A stretch of 64,000 nucleotides of DNA, from positions 124,001 to 188,000 of the forward strand of contig CALLUD010000006.1 in assembly GCA_938011325.1 (NCBI GenBank), in the 5' to 3' direction. Shown here piece after piece: positions 18,599-28,373 of the stretch. This DNA is from an uncultured Spartobacteria bacterium (lineage in GTDB: Bacteria; Verrucomicrobiota; Verrucomicrobiia; Chthoniobacterales; JAATET01). Position 1 is the first letter of the stretch; each line of letters starts with the position of its first letter. The notes beneath the pieces were generated by a model. That model made no database searches. It was not told the DNA's origin and worked only from the letters and a program-made list of their open reading frames with translations. Both the position numbers and the translations under genes were made by a program.

Positions 18599-19090
18599 AT
18601 GCTATGCGACGTTTGTGGCGAGAAGGACGCTACCGTCTTCCTCACCCAAATCGTGGAGGGGAAGATGCAGAAGGTGAACCTCTGCGAATCCTGCTCGAAG
18701 GCCAAACACATCGACGACCCGACGGGGTTTGAGCTTGCCGACCTGTTGCTCGGCCTGGGTGCCGCGCAGCAGCTCGAGAAGAACCCCGCCGTGCTGAAAT
18801 GCCCGGTCTGCGGATTCACGCAGGCCGATTTCAAGAAAACCGGCCGCCTCGGCTGCAGCGAGTGTTACACGACGTTTGCCGAAGGGCTGTCGACCATGCT
18901 CGCGAACATGCACAAGGGCACGGTCCACGTGGGGAAAGCCCCCGGCGATCGCGCCCGCAAACGCCAGCTCAGCGCCAAGATCAAATCGCTCCAATCCAGT
19001 CTCAACGAGGCCATCGCCGCCGAGCAGTATGAAAAGGCGGCACACCTCCGGGACGAAATTCGTCAGATTGAACTGCAGCTCACGTCGTGA
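18599..19090 (+). CDS. mcsA: Protein-arginine kinase activator McsA (zinc-finger/UVR protein)
   Basis: McsA stimulates the arginine kinase McsB. The protein has 163 residues with four CxxC pairs, at Cys3/Cys6, Cys29/Cys32, Cys68/Cys71 and Cys86/Cys89, matching two treble-cleft zinc-binding modules. A UVR-type helical hairpin follows at about 122-160 (LNEAIAAEQYEKAAHLRDEI), as in McsA and UvrB. The ATG begins 2 bases after ilvE, and the stop overlaps the GTG of mcsB by 4 bases (GTGA), which indicates coupling. Best known from Bacillota; here it is in a Gram-negative context. Confidence 0.92.
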   Translation: MLCDVCGEKDATVFLTQIVEGKMQKVNLCESCSKAKHIDDPTGFELADLLLGLGAAQQLEKNPAVLKCPVCGFTQADFKKTGRLGCSECYTTFAEGLSTMLANMHKGTVHVGKAPGDRARKRQLSAKIKSLQSSLNEAIAAEQYEKAAHLRDEIRQIELQLTS

Positions 19091-20202
19091 AATTCTCCCG
19101 CATCATCGCCAGCACGGGGGAATGGCTTTCGGGGGACGGCCCGCACCGTCAGATCGTCGTCAGCTCCCGGATTCGACTCGCGCGCAACCTCAGCCGCCGG
19201 CCATTTCCCGGCTGGGCAAAGCGCGCCGAGCGCATTGAAACGCTGAACCTCATCAAGCCGGCCGTGGAATCGCTGCCGGAAATGAAAAACGCGTATTCGG
19301 AGAATTTGCCGGAACTTACCGCGTTGGAACGGCAAGTGCTGGTGGAGAGGCATCTGATCAGCCGCGAACACGCCGCAAAAGGCGCGGGAAGCGCCGTGGT
19401 GATGAACGTGGAGCAGACGCTCAGTTTAATGATCAACGAGGAGGACCACTTGCGCATGCAGGCCATTCGATGCGGGCTCCAGCTCGCGGAGGCTTACGCG
19501 ATGATCGACGCATGCGACACCCAGCTCTCCACGATGCTGGATTTCGCCTTCCAGGATGACCTCGGCTACCTCACCGCCTGCCCGACCAATGTCGGCACCG
19601 GCATGCGCGCCTCGGCAATGCTCCACCTGCCGGGCCTCGTGATGAGCGACCAGATCAACAAGATCATCAACTCGGTCAACAAGATCGGGCTGGCCGTGCG
19701 CGGCCTGCATGGCGAAGGCACCGAGGCGATGGGCAATCTTTTCCAGGTTTCGAATCAGACCACGCTCGGCGAGAGTGAGATGCAGATCATCGAGCGGCTG
19801 AACGAGGTCATCCTGCACATCATCGAGCACGAGGAAAATGCCCGGCAGACGCTCGTCGAGCGCCGCGCCACCACCGTGCTCGACCAGATCGGGCGCGCCT
19901 ACGGCATCCTTTGCAACGCCCACAGCATGACCTCCAAGGAGGCGCTGAATCTCCTTTCCGTCATCAAACTCGGCATCGATCTCGGTGTCTTCCCGGCCGA
20001 AACGCGGGTGACGATCGACGAGTTGTTCATCGAAACACAGCCGGCCCATCTTCAAAAAGGCGCCAAGGGACAAAAAATGACAGCCGAAGCTCGCGACACC
20101 TTGCGGGCCACGCTGATCAGAGCGAAACTAAAAGAGCTTCCGGAACCCGACATGTCCAAAGTGTCGGACCCGAAAGCACCAAAGGAATCGAATGATGAAT
20201 AA
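19087..20202 (+). CDS. mcsB: Protein arginine kinase McsB
   Basis: Phosphagen-kinase fold enzyme that phosphorylates arginine in proteins and so marks them for ClpC. The protein has 371 residues. It has the ATP-binding signature VVSSRIRLARNLSRRPFPGW, the loop TACPTNVGTGMRAS with the phosphagen-kinase-type cysteine, and the C-terminal RDTLRA at residues 336-341. That last motif matches the RDxxRA segment which, in characterised McsB, binds phospho-arginine allosterically. The start is GTG, overlapping the mcsA stop. The tail is extended and Lys/Glu-rich and overlaps clpC. No ctsR gene, usual in Bacillus operons, is present. Confidence 0.95.
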   Translation: MKFSRIIASTGEWLSGDGPHRQIVVSSRIRLARNLSRRPFPGWAKRAERIETLNLIKPAVESLPEMKNAYSENLPELTALERQVLVERHLISREHAAKGAGSAVVMNVEQTLSLMINEEDHLRMQAIRCGLQLAEAYAMIDACDTQLSTMLDFAFQDDLGYLTACPTNVGTGMRASAMLHLPGLVMSDQINKIINSVNKIGLAVRGLHGEGTEAMGNLFQVSNQTTLGESEMQIIERLNEVILHIIEHEENARQTLVERRATTVLDQIGRAYGILCNAHSMTSKEALNLLSVIKLGIDLGVFPAETRVTIDELFIETQPAHLQKGAKGQKMTAEARDTLRATLIRAKLKELPEPDMSKVSDPKAPKESNDE

Positions 20203-22690
20203 TTTTACACCGCGAGCCCAGCAGGTGCTCGCCCTTGCGCGGAAGGAAGCAGACCGCTTCAACCACAACTACGTCGGCACCGAACATCTCCTGCTCGGGT
20301 TGATCAAGTTGGGCCAGGGCGTGGCTGTGAACGTCCTTCAGAAGATGGGTCTCGACCTCGAGACCGTCCGTATGGAGGTGGAAAAACAGGTGGGTTCCGG
20401 GCCCGAAACCAAGATGGTCGGGAACATCCCCTACACGCCTCGCGTGAAGAAGGTGCTTGCCCTCGCGAGCAAGGAGGCCAAGGCGCTCCAGCACAGCTAC
20501 GTCGGCACCGAGCACATCCTGCTCGGCCTGCTCCGCGAAGGAGAAGGCGTCGCCGCCCGCGTGCTCAAGAGCCTTGAGGTCGATATCGAGCGCACACGCA
20601 ACGAAATCCTCAAGGAACTCGACCCGAACTTCTCCGCCCAGGAGGAGGGCGGCGAGTCGATCCCTGCCGAGACGGGCGGGAGCAAGAAGGATGGCAAGAC
20701 GCCTGCCCTGCGCGCTTTCGGCCGCGACCTCACCGAACTCGCCCGCAAGGGCGAGCTGGATCCGGTGATTGGCCGCGAGGACGAGATCGAGCGCGTCATT
20801 CAGATTCTCTGCCGCCGCACCAAGAACAACCCGGTGCTTATCGGTGAGGCAGGCGTCGGCAAGACCGCCATCGCCGAAGGCCTCGCGCAGGAAATCATCG
20901 CGGGCAACGTCCCGGAGATCCTCCGCGAGAAGCGTGTCATCACGCTCGACCTCGCCCTGATGGTCGCCGGCACGAAATACCGCGGCCAGTTCGAGGAGCG
21001 CATCAAGGCGGTGATGGATGAGATCCGCCGCAGCAAAAACGTCATCCTCTTCATCGACGAGTTGCACACCATCGTGGGCGCCGGCTCGGCCGAGGGAGCG
21101 ATGGACGCGAGCAACATCATCAAGCCCGCGCTCAGCCGCGGCGAGCTCCAGTGCATCGGCGCGACGACGCTCAACGAGTATCGCAAATACATCGAGAAGG
21201 ATTCCGCTCTCGAGCGCCGGTTCCAGACCGTGAAGGTCGAGCCGCCGAGCGTCGAGCAGACCATCCAGATCTTGAAGGGCATTCGTCCGAAATACGAAAT
21301 GCACCACAAGGCGAAGATCAGCGACGCCGCCATAGAGTCCGCCGCGAAGCTCTCCGACCGCTATCTCAGCGGCCGCTTCCTGCCGGACAAGGCGATCGAC
21401 CTTATGGACGAGGCCGGAGCCCGCGCGCGCATCGGCGCCATGACGCGCCCGCCGAACGTGAAGGACATCGAAGCCGAGATCGAAACGATCAAGGCCGACA
21501 AGGAAGCCGCCATCAAGGCGCAGGATTTCGAGCGCGCCGCCGCCCTCCGCGATGCGGAAAAGCAGGCAAAGGACAAGCTCGACGCCGTGCTCAACGAATG
21601 GCGCGCCAGCAAGGAGGAGCAGGAAGTCCACGTCACGGACGAGGACATCATGCACGTCCTTTCGAAATGGACCGGAGTTCCGCTCCGCCGCATGGAGCAG
21701 GGCGAAACCCAGAAGCTCCTCGCAATGGAGTCCGAGCTTCAGGGCAAGGTCATCGGCCAGGACGAGGCGGTCGTTGCGATCAGCAAGGCGCTGCGCCGCT
21801 CGCGTGCGGACCTCAAGGACCCGCGGCGCCCGATCGGCTCGTTTGTGTTCCTTGGCCCGACCGGTGTTGGCAAGACGTTCCTCGCCCGCACGCTGGCGGA
21901 GTTCATGTTCGGCGATCCGGATGCCCTCATCCAGCTCGACATGAGCGAATACATGGAGAAGTTCACCGCCTCGCGCCTCATCGGCTCGCCCCCGGGCTAC
22001 GTCGGATACGAGGAGGGCGGACAGCTCTCCGAGGCCGTGCGCCGGCGCCCGTATTCGGTGGTGCTTTTCGATGAGATCGAAAAGGCGCACCCGGACGTGA
22101 TGCACCTCCTGCTCCAGATTCTGGAGGAAGGCAAGGTCACCGATTCGCTCGGTCGCAAGGTCGACTTCCGCAACACGATCATCATCATGACGTCGAACGT
22201 CGGCGCGGATTTGATCAAGAAGCAGACCTCGCTCGGCTTCGGTGCGCCGAAGGTCGATGACAATTACGACACGATGCGGGAGAAGATCCTCGAGGAGACG
22301 AAGCGCGTCTTCAAACCCGAGTTTCTGAACCGCCTCGACGACATCATCGTCTTCCACACTCTGTCCAAGCCCGATCTCGTTCGCATTGTCGATCTCGAGG
22401 TCAGCAAGGTCGTGGAGCGGCTCAAGGCGAAGTCGATCCACATCGAGCTCGACCAGGCAGCCCACGAATTGCTCATCGAGAAGGGCTACGACCCGGCTTA
22501 CGGGGCGCGGCCGATGCGGCGCGCCGTGGAGCGTTACCTTGAAGACCCCATGGCGGAGGAGCTTCTCCGCGGTGTCATCAAGGAAGGCGACACGGTCAAG
22601 GTCTCCCGCGACGGCGAGAAGCTGACATTCACCACCGTCAGCGAAAAGCCCGAGCCGGCGCTCACTGAGACCAGCACCGGAGACGCCTGA
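20192..22690 (+). CDS. clpC: ClpC-type AAA+ ATPase (Hsp100 unfoldase)
   Basis: Unfoldase that feeds ClpP or acts as a disaggregase. The protein has 832 residues. Two Clp-N repeats occupy residues 1-145, each carrying VGTEH; Glu31 and Glu107 sit where the phospho-arginine-binding glutamates of Bacillus ClpC are. NBD1 has GEAGVGKTA, the UVR-containing middle region (ADKEAAIKAQDFERAAALRD) follows, and NBD2 has GPTGVGKTF and LFDEIEKAHPD. The first ATG overlaps the mcsB stop by 11 bases; a second ATG follows directly. A rho-independent terminator lies 19 bases after the stop. No clpP is in the window. Confidence 0.96.
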   Translation: MMNNFTPRAQQVLALARKEADRFNHNYVGTEHLLLGLIKLGQGVAVNVLQKMGLDLETVRMEVEKQVGSGPETKMVGNIPYTPRVKKVLALASKEAKALQHSYVGTEHILLGLLREGEGVAARVLKSLEVDIERTRNEILKELDPNFSAQEEGGESIPAETGGSKKDGKTPALRAFGRDLTELARKGELDPVIGREDEIERVIQILCRRTKNNPVLIGEAGVGKTAIAEGLAQEIIAGNVPEILREKRVITLDLALMVAGTKYRGQFEERIKAVMDEIRRSKNVILFIDELHTIVGAGSAEGAMDASNIIKPALSRGELQCIGATTLNEYRKYIEKDSALERRFQTVKVEPPSVEQTIQILKGIRPKYEMHHKAKISDAAIESAAKLSDRYLSGRFLPDKAIDLMDEAGARARIGAMTRPPNVKDIEAEIETIKADKEAAIKAQDFERAAALRDAEKQAKDKLDAVLNEWRASKEEQEVHVTDEDIMHVLSKWTGVPLRRMEQGETQKLLAMESELQGKVIGQDEAVVAISKALRRSRADLKDPRRPIGSFVFLGPTGVGKTFLARTLAEFMFGDPDALIQLDMSEYMEKFTASRLIGSPPGYVGYEEGGQLSEAVRRRPYSVVLFDEIEKAHPDVMHLLLQILEEGKVTDSLGRKVDFRNTIIIMTSNVGADLIKKQTSLGFGAPKVDDNYDTMREKILEETKRVFKPEFLNRLDDIIVFHTLSKPDLVRIVDLEVSKVVERLKAKSIHIELDQAAHELLIEKGYDPAYGARPMRRAVERYLEDPMAEELLRGVIKEGDTVKVSRDGEKLTFTTVSEKPEPALTETSTGDA

Positions 22691-22709
22691 TCAATCCGGC
22701 ATTCTGACG

Positions 22710-22743
22710 ACACCCGGACTTCGCAAGAGGTCCGGGTGTTTGC
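22710..22743 (+). terminator. Rho-independent terminator after clpC
   Basis: A perfect 10-bp stem, ACACCCGGAC at 22710-22719 with GTCCGGGTGT at 22730-22739, encloses a 10-base loop and runs into a T-rich tail (TTTGCTT). It ends the ilvE-mcsA-mcsB-clpC transcript. The facing minus-strand gene ends just beyond. Confidence 0.9.
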
Positions 22744-22767
22744 TTATTCAGCCCCCTCATGCTCCGG

Positions 22768-23553
22768 TCACTCGTCGGGAAGTCGCTCGCGATAACTCAT
22801 CATGCCGCTGATTTCCGCCATCGCGCGCTCCTTCAGCGGACCCTCCGGGAACACCTCCACCCATTGCCGGGCGGCATCCGCATCCTTCAACAGCCATTGA
22901 TGCAACACCGCCATCGCCGCCTCCTCCTGCACTTCTCCGGGCGCGAGGGACTCCGAAACAATGACGGCCGCCTCGTGCGGCGCAGTGCCCGCGCGAGCCA
23001 TCGCCAGTCGCGAGAGCACACGCTCCCGTAGTTCCTCATTCGAAAACCCGGAAGCCCATGCTGCCGCGGCGTCGAAATCCGCGTCCGCCCACCGGCTCGC
23101 TACAGCCTCGAGGACTCCCTCATGGAGGCGATGCCATTGGGCAATGCTCGCCGCATCGCGTGGATTCATTTCCGCAACCTTCAGGCAAACATGCGTCAGC
23201 GCGCGCTCCCGTTCCGCGGTTAGTTCGAGCGACGCCGCCCACTGCTCCGCCGCTGTCGGATCCTCCATCGCCCAATCCTGCGCGAGCTCCCGCAGCCCCT
23301 TCTCACGCTCGGCATCCGGCGGCATTGCCAGGACCTCCTGCGCCCGCTTTACAAACTCGTCGGAGTCGCCCGGCGGACGATCCACACGCGATTCCACACG
23401 TCCTGAGCTGACGTCCCGTGCTTCTCCTTCGGTCGATGGGTCAACCGCTCGACTCACCTCGGCTTTGCCCGAGGAATCCTCGACGGAAGACCAGACAACA
23501 AGAACGCCGATCGCAATGGCAACCGCGGCCGCGACGGGAATGAGAAGTCTCAT
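22768..23553 (-). CDS. Signal-anchored helical-repeat protein of unknown function
   Basis: The protein has 261 residues from ATG at 23553 (MRLLIPVAAAVAIAIGVLVVW); an ATG three codons upstream is also possible. The N-terminal hydrophobic segment is an uncleaved anchor or signal. An acidic Ser-rich linker of about 40 residues is followed by 35-40-residue helical repeats of the pattern (A/E)-x-W-A-x-x-DP-x-A-A-x-x-W (DPTAAEQWAASL, FDAAAAWASGF, DADAARQWVEVFP). Such degenerate repeats are frequent in proteins annotated from Verrucomicrobiota. There is no catalytic motif. It follows the GH76 gene on the same strand but is separated from it by a hairpin. Confidence 0.75.
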   Translation of the reverse strand: MRLLIPVAAAVAIAIGVLVVWSSVEDSSGKAEVSRAVDPSTEGEARDVSSGRVESRVDRPPGDSDEFVKRAQEVLAMPPDAEREKGLRELAQDWAMEDPTAAEQWAASLELTAERERALTHVCLKVAEMNPRDAASIAQWHRLHEGVLEAVASRWADADFDAAAAWASGFSNEELRERVLSRLAMARAGTAPHEAAVIVSESLAPGEVQEEAAMAVLHQWLLKDADAARQWVEVFPEGPLKERAMAEISGMMSYRERLPDE

Positions 23554-23578
23554 GAGGGGCACTTCACGCTAGCAGGAA

Positions 23579-23609
23579 GGCGGGAACCGGCAATGCGCCG
23601 ATTCCCGCC
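23579..23609 (-). terminator. Long hairpin downstream of the GH76 gene, probable terminator
   Basis: GGCGGGAACCGGC (23579-23591) pairs with GCCGATTCCCGCC (23597-23609) around a 5-base loop, with one mismatch in 13. It lies between the GH76 stop and the next minus-strand gene. The following bases on the minus strand (TTCCTGCT) are only moderately T-rich, so it may be a weak terminator or an mRNA-stabilising stem. Confidence 0.55.
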
Positions 23610-23618
23610 CCTCCTCCG

Positions 23619-25586
23619 TTACTGAACGCGCTCGAGCAGGAACTGCTGCCAGCTGTTTCCGTTGTCGGGATATTGATGCAGCGGCACGTCGTTGTTGCTG
23701 TTTCCGCCGGGGATGTCCCAGCTCATGCCGGTGTGCACGAAGTAGAACTTGAACCTGCCGTTCAACAGTGGGCGGATGCGCACCTTCTGATCTCCGACAT
23801 TGCTCGGGTTGTAGTCCCAGAGGTGGCACTCGTAAGCTTGGGAATAGGAGCCGTCCTTCACGCACAGCACGCGGCTCAGGGCATGGAGGCTCGAGACGCG
23901 CAGATGGCCCTCGCCGACGCTCTGGAACCGCCACTTGAACCAGGGGTTGTTTTCCTTGGTGTATTGAATGATGCGGCTGCCGTTCGTGCTGCCGGCCCAT
24001 TGCGTGCAGATGTATTTCCCGGTCGAGGCGCGCACGTAGTAGTCGCCCCACGGCTGCAGGCGGAACTTCTGATTCGCGGTGCCGTTGTCGTTGTATTGGA
24101 TGATGTCGGCATTGTCGGCCTGGCTCCAATCCTTCACATCGAGCACCTTGCCGCTGCGGACGTTCCGGATCTTGAACCACCCGTTGCCGACATCCACGAG
24201 GTCCCACTGCTGGCTCGGGTTGTTGCCCACGTAATCCCACGCGTGCAACTGGGCTCCGTTCGCGGTGGAGTCGTTTTCGATGCTTGCGGCCTTTCCGCTG
24301 ACCCACGAGATGATCTGGAAATGATCGCCGTTCTCGGTCGGCACCAGTGCCCAGCGCTGATTCGCGCCGTTGTAGTCGTAGGTCCACTGGTTGATCTGCG
24401 CGCCGTTGGAAGTGTTGCCGCCGATGAGATCGAGGGTCTTTCCGCTGTGCTGATTTACAAACATGAACCACGGCGCGGGATTCGTCGGTGGCACGACCTG
24501 CAGTGTCGTCACCGAGCCGAAGCACTCGAACGCGTAGCGGGTGCCCGATGGTGTGGCCTGGCCCCATGAGGACCACGAAAGATTGTCGGAGCGGCGCACG
24601 TTCCACGCGGTGTCGGCGTTGAATTTGAGCCACGGATAGAAGATCGCCCAGAGGTTCTGGTCGTTCACGAACCGCGCGATCCAGCGAATGCCGATGCCGT
24701 TGAATCCCGCGCCATCGCCGGAGCCGGCGCTGTTTGGAAAGAGGCCGTTCGACGTGCAGATCGAGCTTCGCGTGAACTGGGTCGCAAGCAGCGCGTCCTT
24801 GTAGTATTGGCGGTTGCCCGTGAGCTTGTAGAGGTGGTTGGCGGCGCCGACAAACGTTCCGGAGTTGTAGCTGAACAACCACGACCAGTTCACATTGCCG
24901 GCGAGATTGATGCTGTCGGCGACGGCGCCGGTCGTCTGGTTGAAGAGCGTGCTGCGCTCCCAGTTGAAGATCTGCTGGGCCTTCGTCAGATACGACGAAT
25001 CTCCGAGCATCTGGTAGAGGTAGCACGCGGCGATGGCGGCGGGACCGTTGACGCAGGCATTCTTCGACTGGTTGTCCGTCCGCCAGAACAACCCGCCGCC
25101 CAGCGCCGAACTCCACGCGCGATTCCACACCATGTCGAAGTTTGCCTTCGCGCGGTCGCGATACGTCGTGTTTCCGGTGGCGAGATAGGCACGACTGAAC
25201 GCGATGCACGCCCACATCACGTCGTCGTTGTATTCGTTCCACGACCAGTCGGTGCCGTGGTATTGCATGAACCCGTTGCACAGCGCAGAGAGCATGTCGC
25301 GGTGCCCGTTGTTGCGCGTGCGGTCGTGTGTGTCGGCGACCATTTCGATCATGTTCGCCTGCGACCAGAACCAGGCGCGCCCGCCGGCCGTGGTTTCCTT
25401 GAAGTAGGCGTTTCCGCCGTTGGAAACGTAGAACGCGTTGTTGAACGAATTGAAGATCGTGTCGGAGTCGGCCGCGACAAACGCGGAGGCCGAAGACACG
25501 ACTGCGCAGGCCGTGGCGATGGAGAGGCGGCGGAGCGATGGGAGGAACCGCGCGAGCGATCGCCGCGCGGGAACGGGATTTTTCAT
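23619..25586 (-). CDS. Secreted GH76 family alpha-1,6-mannanase with C-terminal ricin-type trefoil domains
   Basis: Predicted endo-alpha-1,6-mannanase that cleaves the backbone of fungal/yeast mannan. The protein has 655 residues from MKNPVPARRS, with a basic start and a signal peptide to about residue 35. The catalytic (alpha/alpha)6 barrel spans about 40-370; its signature WNEYNDDVMW carries Asp121-Asp122, the catalytic Asp pair of GH76. Residues about 372-655 form two beta-trefoil, ricin-B/CBM13-like modules with repeated GKxLD and Q-x-W motifs. This tail is nearly the same as that of the neighbouring GH16 enzyme. An in-frame upstream start adding 35 residues is unlikely. The gene is separated from GH16 by a terminator. 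Confidence 0.88.
   Translation of the reverse strand: MKNPVPARRSLARFLPSLRRLSIATACAVVSSASAFVAADSDTIFNSFNNAFYVSNGGNAYFKETTAGGRAWFWSQANMIEMVADTHDRTRNNGHRDMLSALCNGFMQYHGTDWSWNEYNDDVMWACIAFSRAYLATGNTTYRDRAKANFDMVWNRAWSSALGGGLFWRTDNQSKNACVNGPAAIAACYLYQMLGDSSYLTKAQQIFNWERSTLFNQTTGAVADSINLAGNVNWSWLFSYNSGTFVGAANHLYKLTGNRQYYKDALLATQFTRSSICTSNGLFPNSAGSGDGAGFNGIGIRWIARFVNDQNLWAIFYPWLKFNADTAWNVRRSDNLSWSSWGQATPSGTRYAFECFGSVTTLQVVPPTNPAPWFMFVNQHSGKTLDLIGGNTSNGAQINQWTYDYNGANQRWALVPTENGDHFQIISWVSGKAASIENDSTANGAQLHAWDYVGNNPSQQWDLVDVGNGWFKIRNVRSGKVLDVKDWSQADNADIIQYNDNGTANQKFRLQPWGDYYVRASTGKYICTQWAGSTNGSRIIQYTKENNPWFKWRFQSVGEGHLRVSSLHALSRVLCVKDGSYSQAYECHLWDYNPSNVGDQKVRIRPLLNGRFKFYFVHTGMSWDIPGGNSNNDVPLHQYPDNGNSWQQFLLERVQ
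23622..24473 (-). repeat. Copy 1 of duplicated trefoil-lectin module (in GH76 gene)
   Basis: This segment encodes about 284 residues from PWFMFVNQHSG to the C-terminus of the GH76 protein. It matches 25661-26506 through its whole length at protein level (shared LIGGNTSNGAQINQW, GKAASIENDSTANGAQLHAW, ENNPWFKWRF, QYPDNGN) and in long DNA stretches. It is an in-family module duplication, not a mobile element. Confidence 0.85.
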
Positions 25587-25611
25587 GGGAGGTGGGGATT
25601 GGGGACCGGGG

Positions 25612-25645
25612 AAACAAACCGGCCGACCCGTGAGGGCCGGCCGGT
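25612..25645 (-). terminator. Rho-independent terminator between GH16 and GH76 genes
   Basis: On the minus strand, 25645 down to 25618 folds into an 11-bp GC-rich stem with one mismatch (outer arms ACCGGCCG/CGGCCGGT, inner GGG/CCC) and a 4-base loop, and is followed by TTTGTTT. It lies just after the GH16 stop, so GH76 either has its own promoter or is expressed by read-through. Confidence 0.8.
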
Positions 25646-25657
25646 CTGAAGGGGATT

Positions 25658-27301
<1,644 letters not shown>

Positions 27302-27636
27302 GGTCGGGGGGGAAGGAAAACGGGCGTCAGGCTGTTACCGGGGAGTTGCCCCCACGGGACAACGGCCTTTAGACAATCGAAAAACGGTCATGGGCTTGGA
27401 CCCGGCGGTGAGCCAACCCACTGCGACAACGAACGGTCGCGAACCCTCGTGCTCCGCCATCCGGGGGAGATGGTGCGATTCGAGTGTCGGCCTTATCGCA
27501 GGCTCCATTTCATCAGACAACGGATAACTGCGTGCTCCACCTGAAAATCAGGGAATCCCCCGATGCCCGGCGATCGGTGCACACGTATTCCGTGCAGTGC
27601 CGCCTTTTCGCCGCGCGCGGTTGATCCTAGAATGCC
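27302..27636. other. 335-base intergenic region between GH16 and the acid phosphatase
   Basis: The two genes diverge from here, so both promoters should lie inside. I see no convincing gene, -10/-35 pair or riboswitch. Two small inverted repeats are present, GGGG/CCCC near 27343-27353 and CCGAT/ATCGG at 27560-27577, but they are too short to interpret. Confidence 0.5.
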
Positions 27637-28296
27637 TTGGTGGTCCGATTCCCGAGTCTTCTCGCAATTCTGCTCGTGCTCGCTGGCTGCGCCTCCGGGC
27701 CCGCGGAGCCGCAACCGAATCTGACCCTCCTGAAATGGGAGTGCCTCGAATGGCACAACTCCGGCGCGTATGCCCGCGCCATCGAAAAGGCCGCCAAACC
27801 GGCGGAACAAACGCTTGAGAGTTATCTTCGCGGACCTACCCCGCAAAACTTCGCCATTGTCTTCGACATCGACGAAACCCTTCTGTCGAACTGGCCGTAT
27901 CTCGTCGCCAACCAGTTCGCCATTCAACCCGCCTCTTTCGCCGAGTGGACCAAACGGGAAAAGGCGATTCCGCTCACCCCTGTGCAGCGGATCTATCAGC
28001 GCGCCCTCGCCTATCAGATCCCCATTTTTCTCATCACGGGTCGTGATGAATCACTGCGGGACGCGACGCGTCGCGACCTGCAGGAAGCCGGATACTGGGG
28101 CTGGAAAGGCCTGTTTATGCGGCCCGCCGGCTACACCGATGCTTCGATCATTCCGTTCAAGTCCGGCGTTCGCAAGATGCTCCACGATCAAGGCTACGAC
28201 GTGATCCTGAACATCGGCGATCAGGAGAGCGATCTGAAAGGCGGATACGCCCGCCATGATTTCAAGCTGCCGAACCCGTTCTACTTCATTCCCTGA
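27637..28296 (+). CDS. HAD superfamily (class B-like) acid phosphatase lipoprotein
   Basis: Probable outer-membrane or periplasmic phosphomonoesterase of the HAD subfamily IIIB (acid phosphatase, e(P4)-like). The protein has up to 219 residues. A signal peptide ends in the lipobox LAGC-ASG near residue 18. The HAD nucleophile motif is FDIDETLLSN, motif II is FLITGRDE, and motif III/IV is NIGDQESDLKGG, followed by KLPNPFYFIP. The start is TTG at 27637 or GTG at 27640. It stands alone on the plus strand and is convergent with the DUF6600 gene. Confidence 0.88.
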   Translation: MVVRFPSLLAILLVLAGCASGPAEPQPNLTLLKWECLEWHNSGAYARAIEKAAKPAEQTLESYLRGPTPQNFAIVFDIDETLLSNWPYLVANQFAIQPASFAEWTKREKAIPLTPVQRIYQRALAYQIPIFLITGRDESLRDATRRDLQEAGYWGWKGLFMRPAGYTDASIIPFKSGVRKMLHDQGYDVILNIGDQESDLKGGYARHDFKLPNPFYFIP

Positions 28297-28335
28297 TTTC
28301 ATCGGCCTGGCCGGGTCAAGGGACCTCAAAGCCAG

Positions 28336-28363
28336 AACGCCGCCGGATTTCTCCGACGGCGTT
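28336..28363. terminator. Bidirectional hairpin between convergent genes
   Basis: AACGCCG (28336-28342) pairs with CGGCGTT (28357-28363), with further inner pairing CGG/CCG. It lies between the stops of the phosphatase and the DUF6600 gene. On the plus strand a pyrimidine/T-rich run follows after about 15 bases; on the minus strand the T-run is poor. Confidence 0.5.
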
Positions 28364-28373
28364 CCCAGCCAAC

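Noticed and set aside
20117..22465. Open frame of 782 codons antisense to clpC
   Set aside because: It mirrors the ClpC codon pattern and has no recognisable domain; clpC is unambiguous.
23569..25617. Second long frame (682 codons) on the same strand as the GH76 gene
   Set aside because: Shifted frame of a repetitive coding sequence; the GH76 frame has signal peptide, Asp-Asp motif and trefoil repeats.
27302..27636. Small RNA or riboswitch in the GH16-phosphatase gap
   Set aside because: Only very short inverted repeats were found and no known riboswitch core could be recognised.
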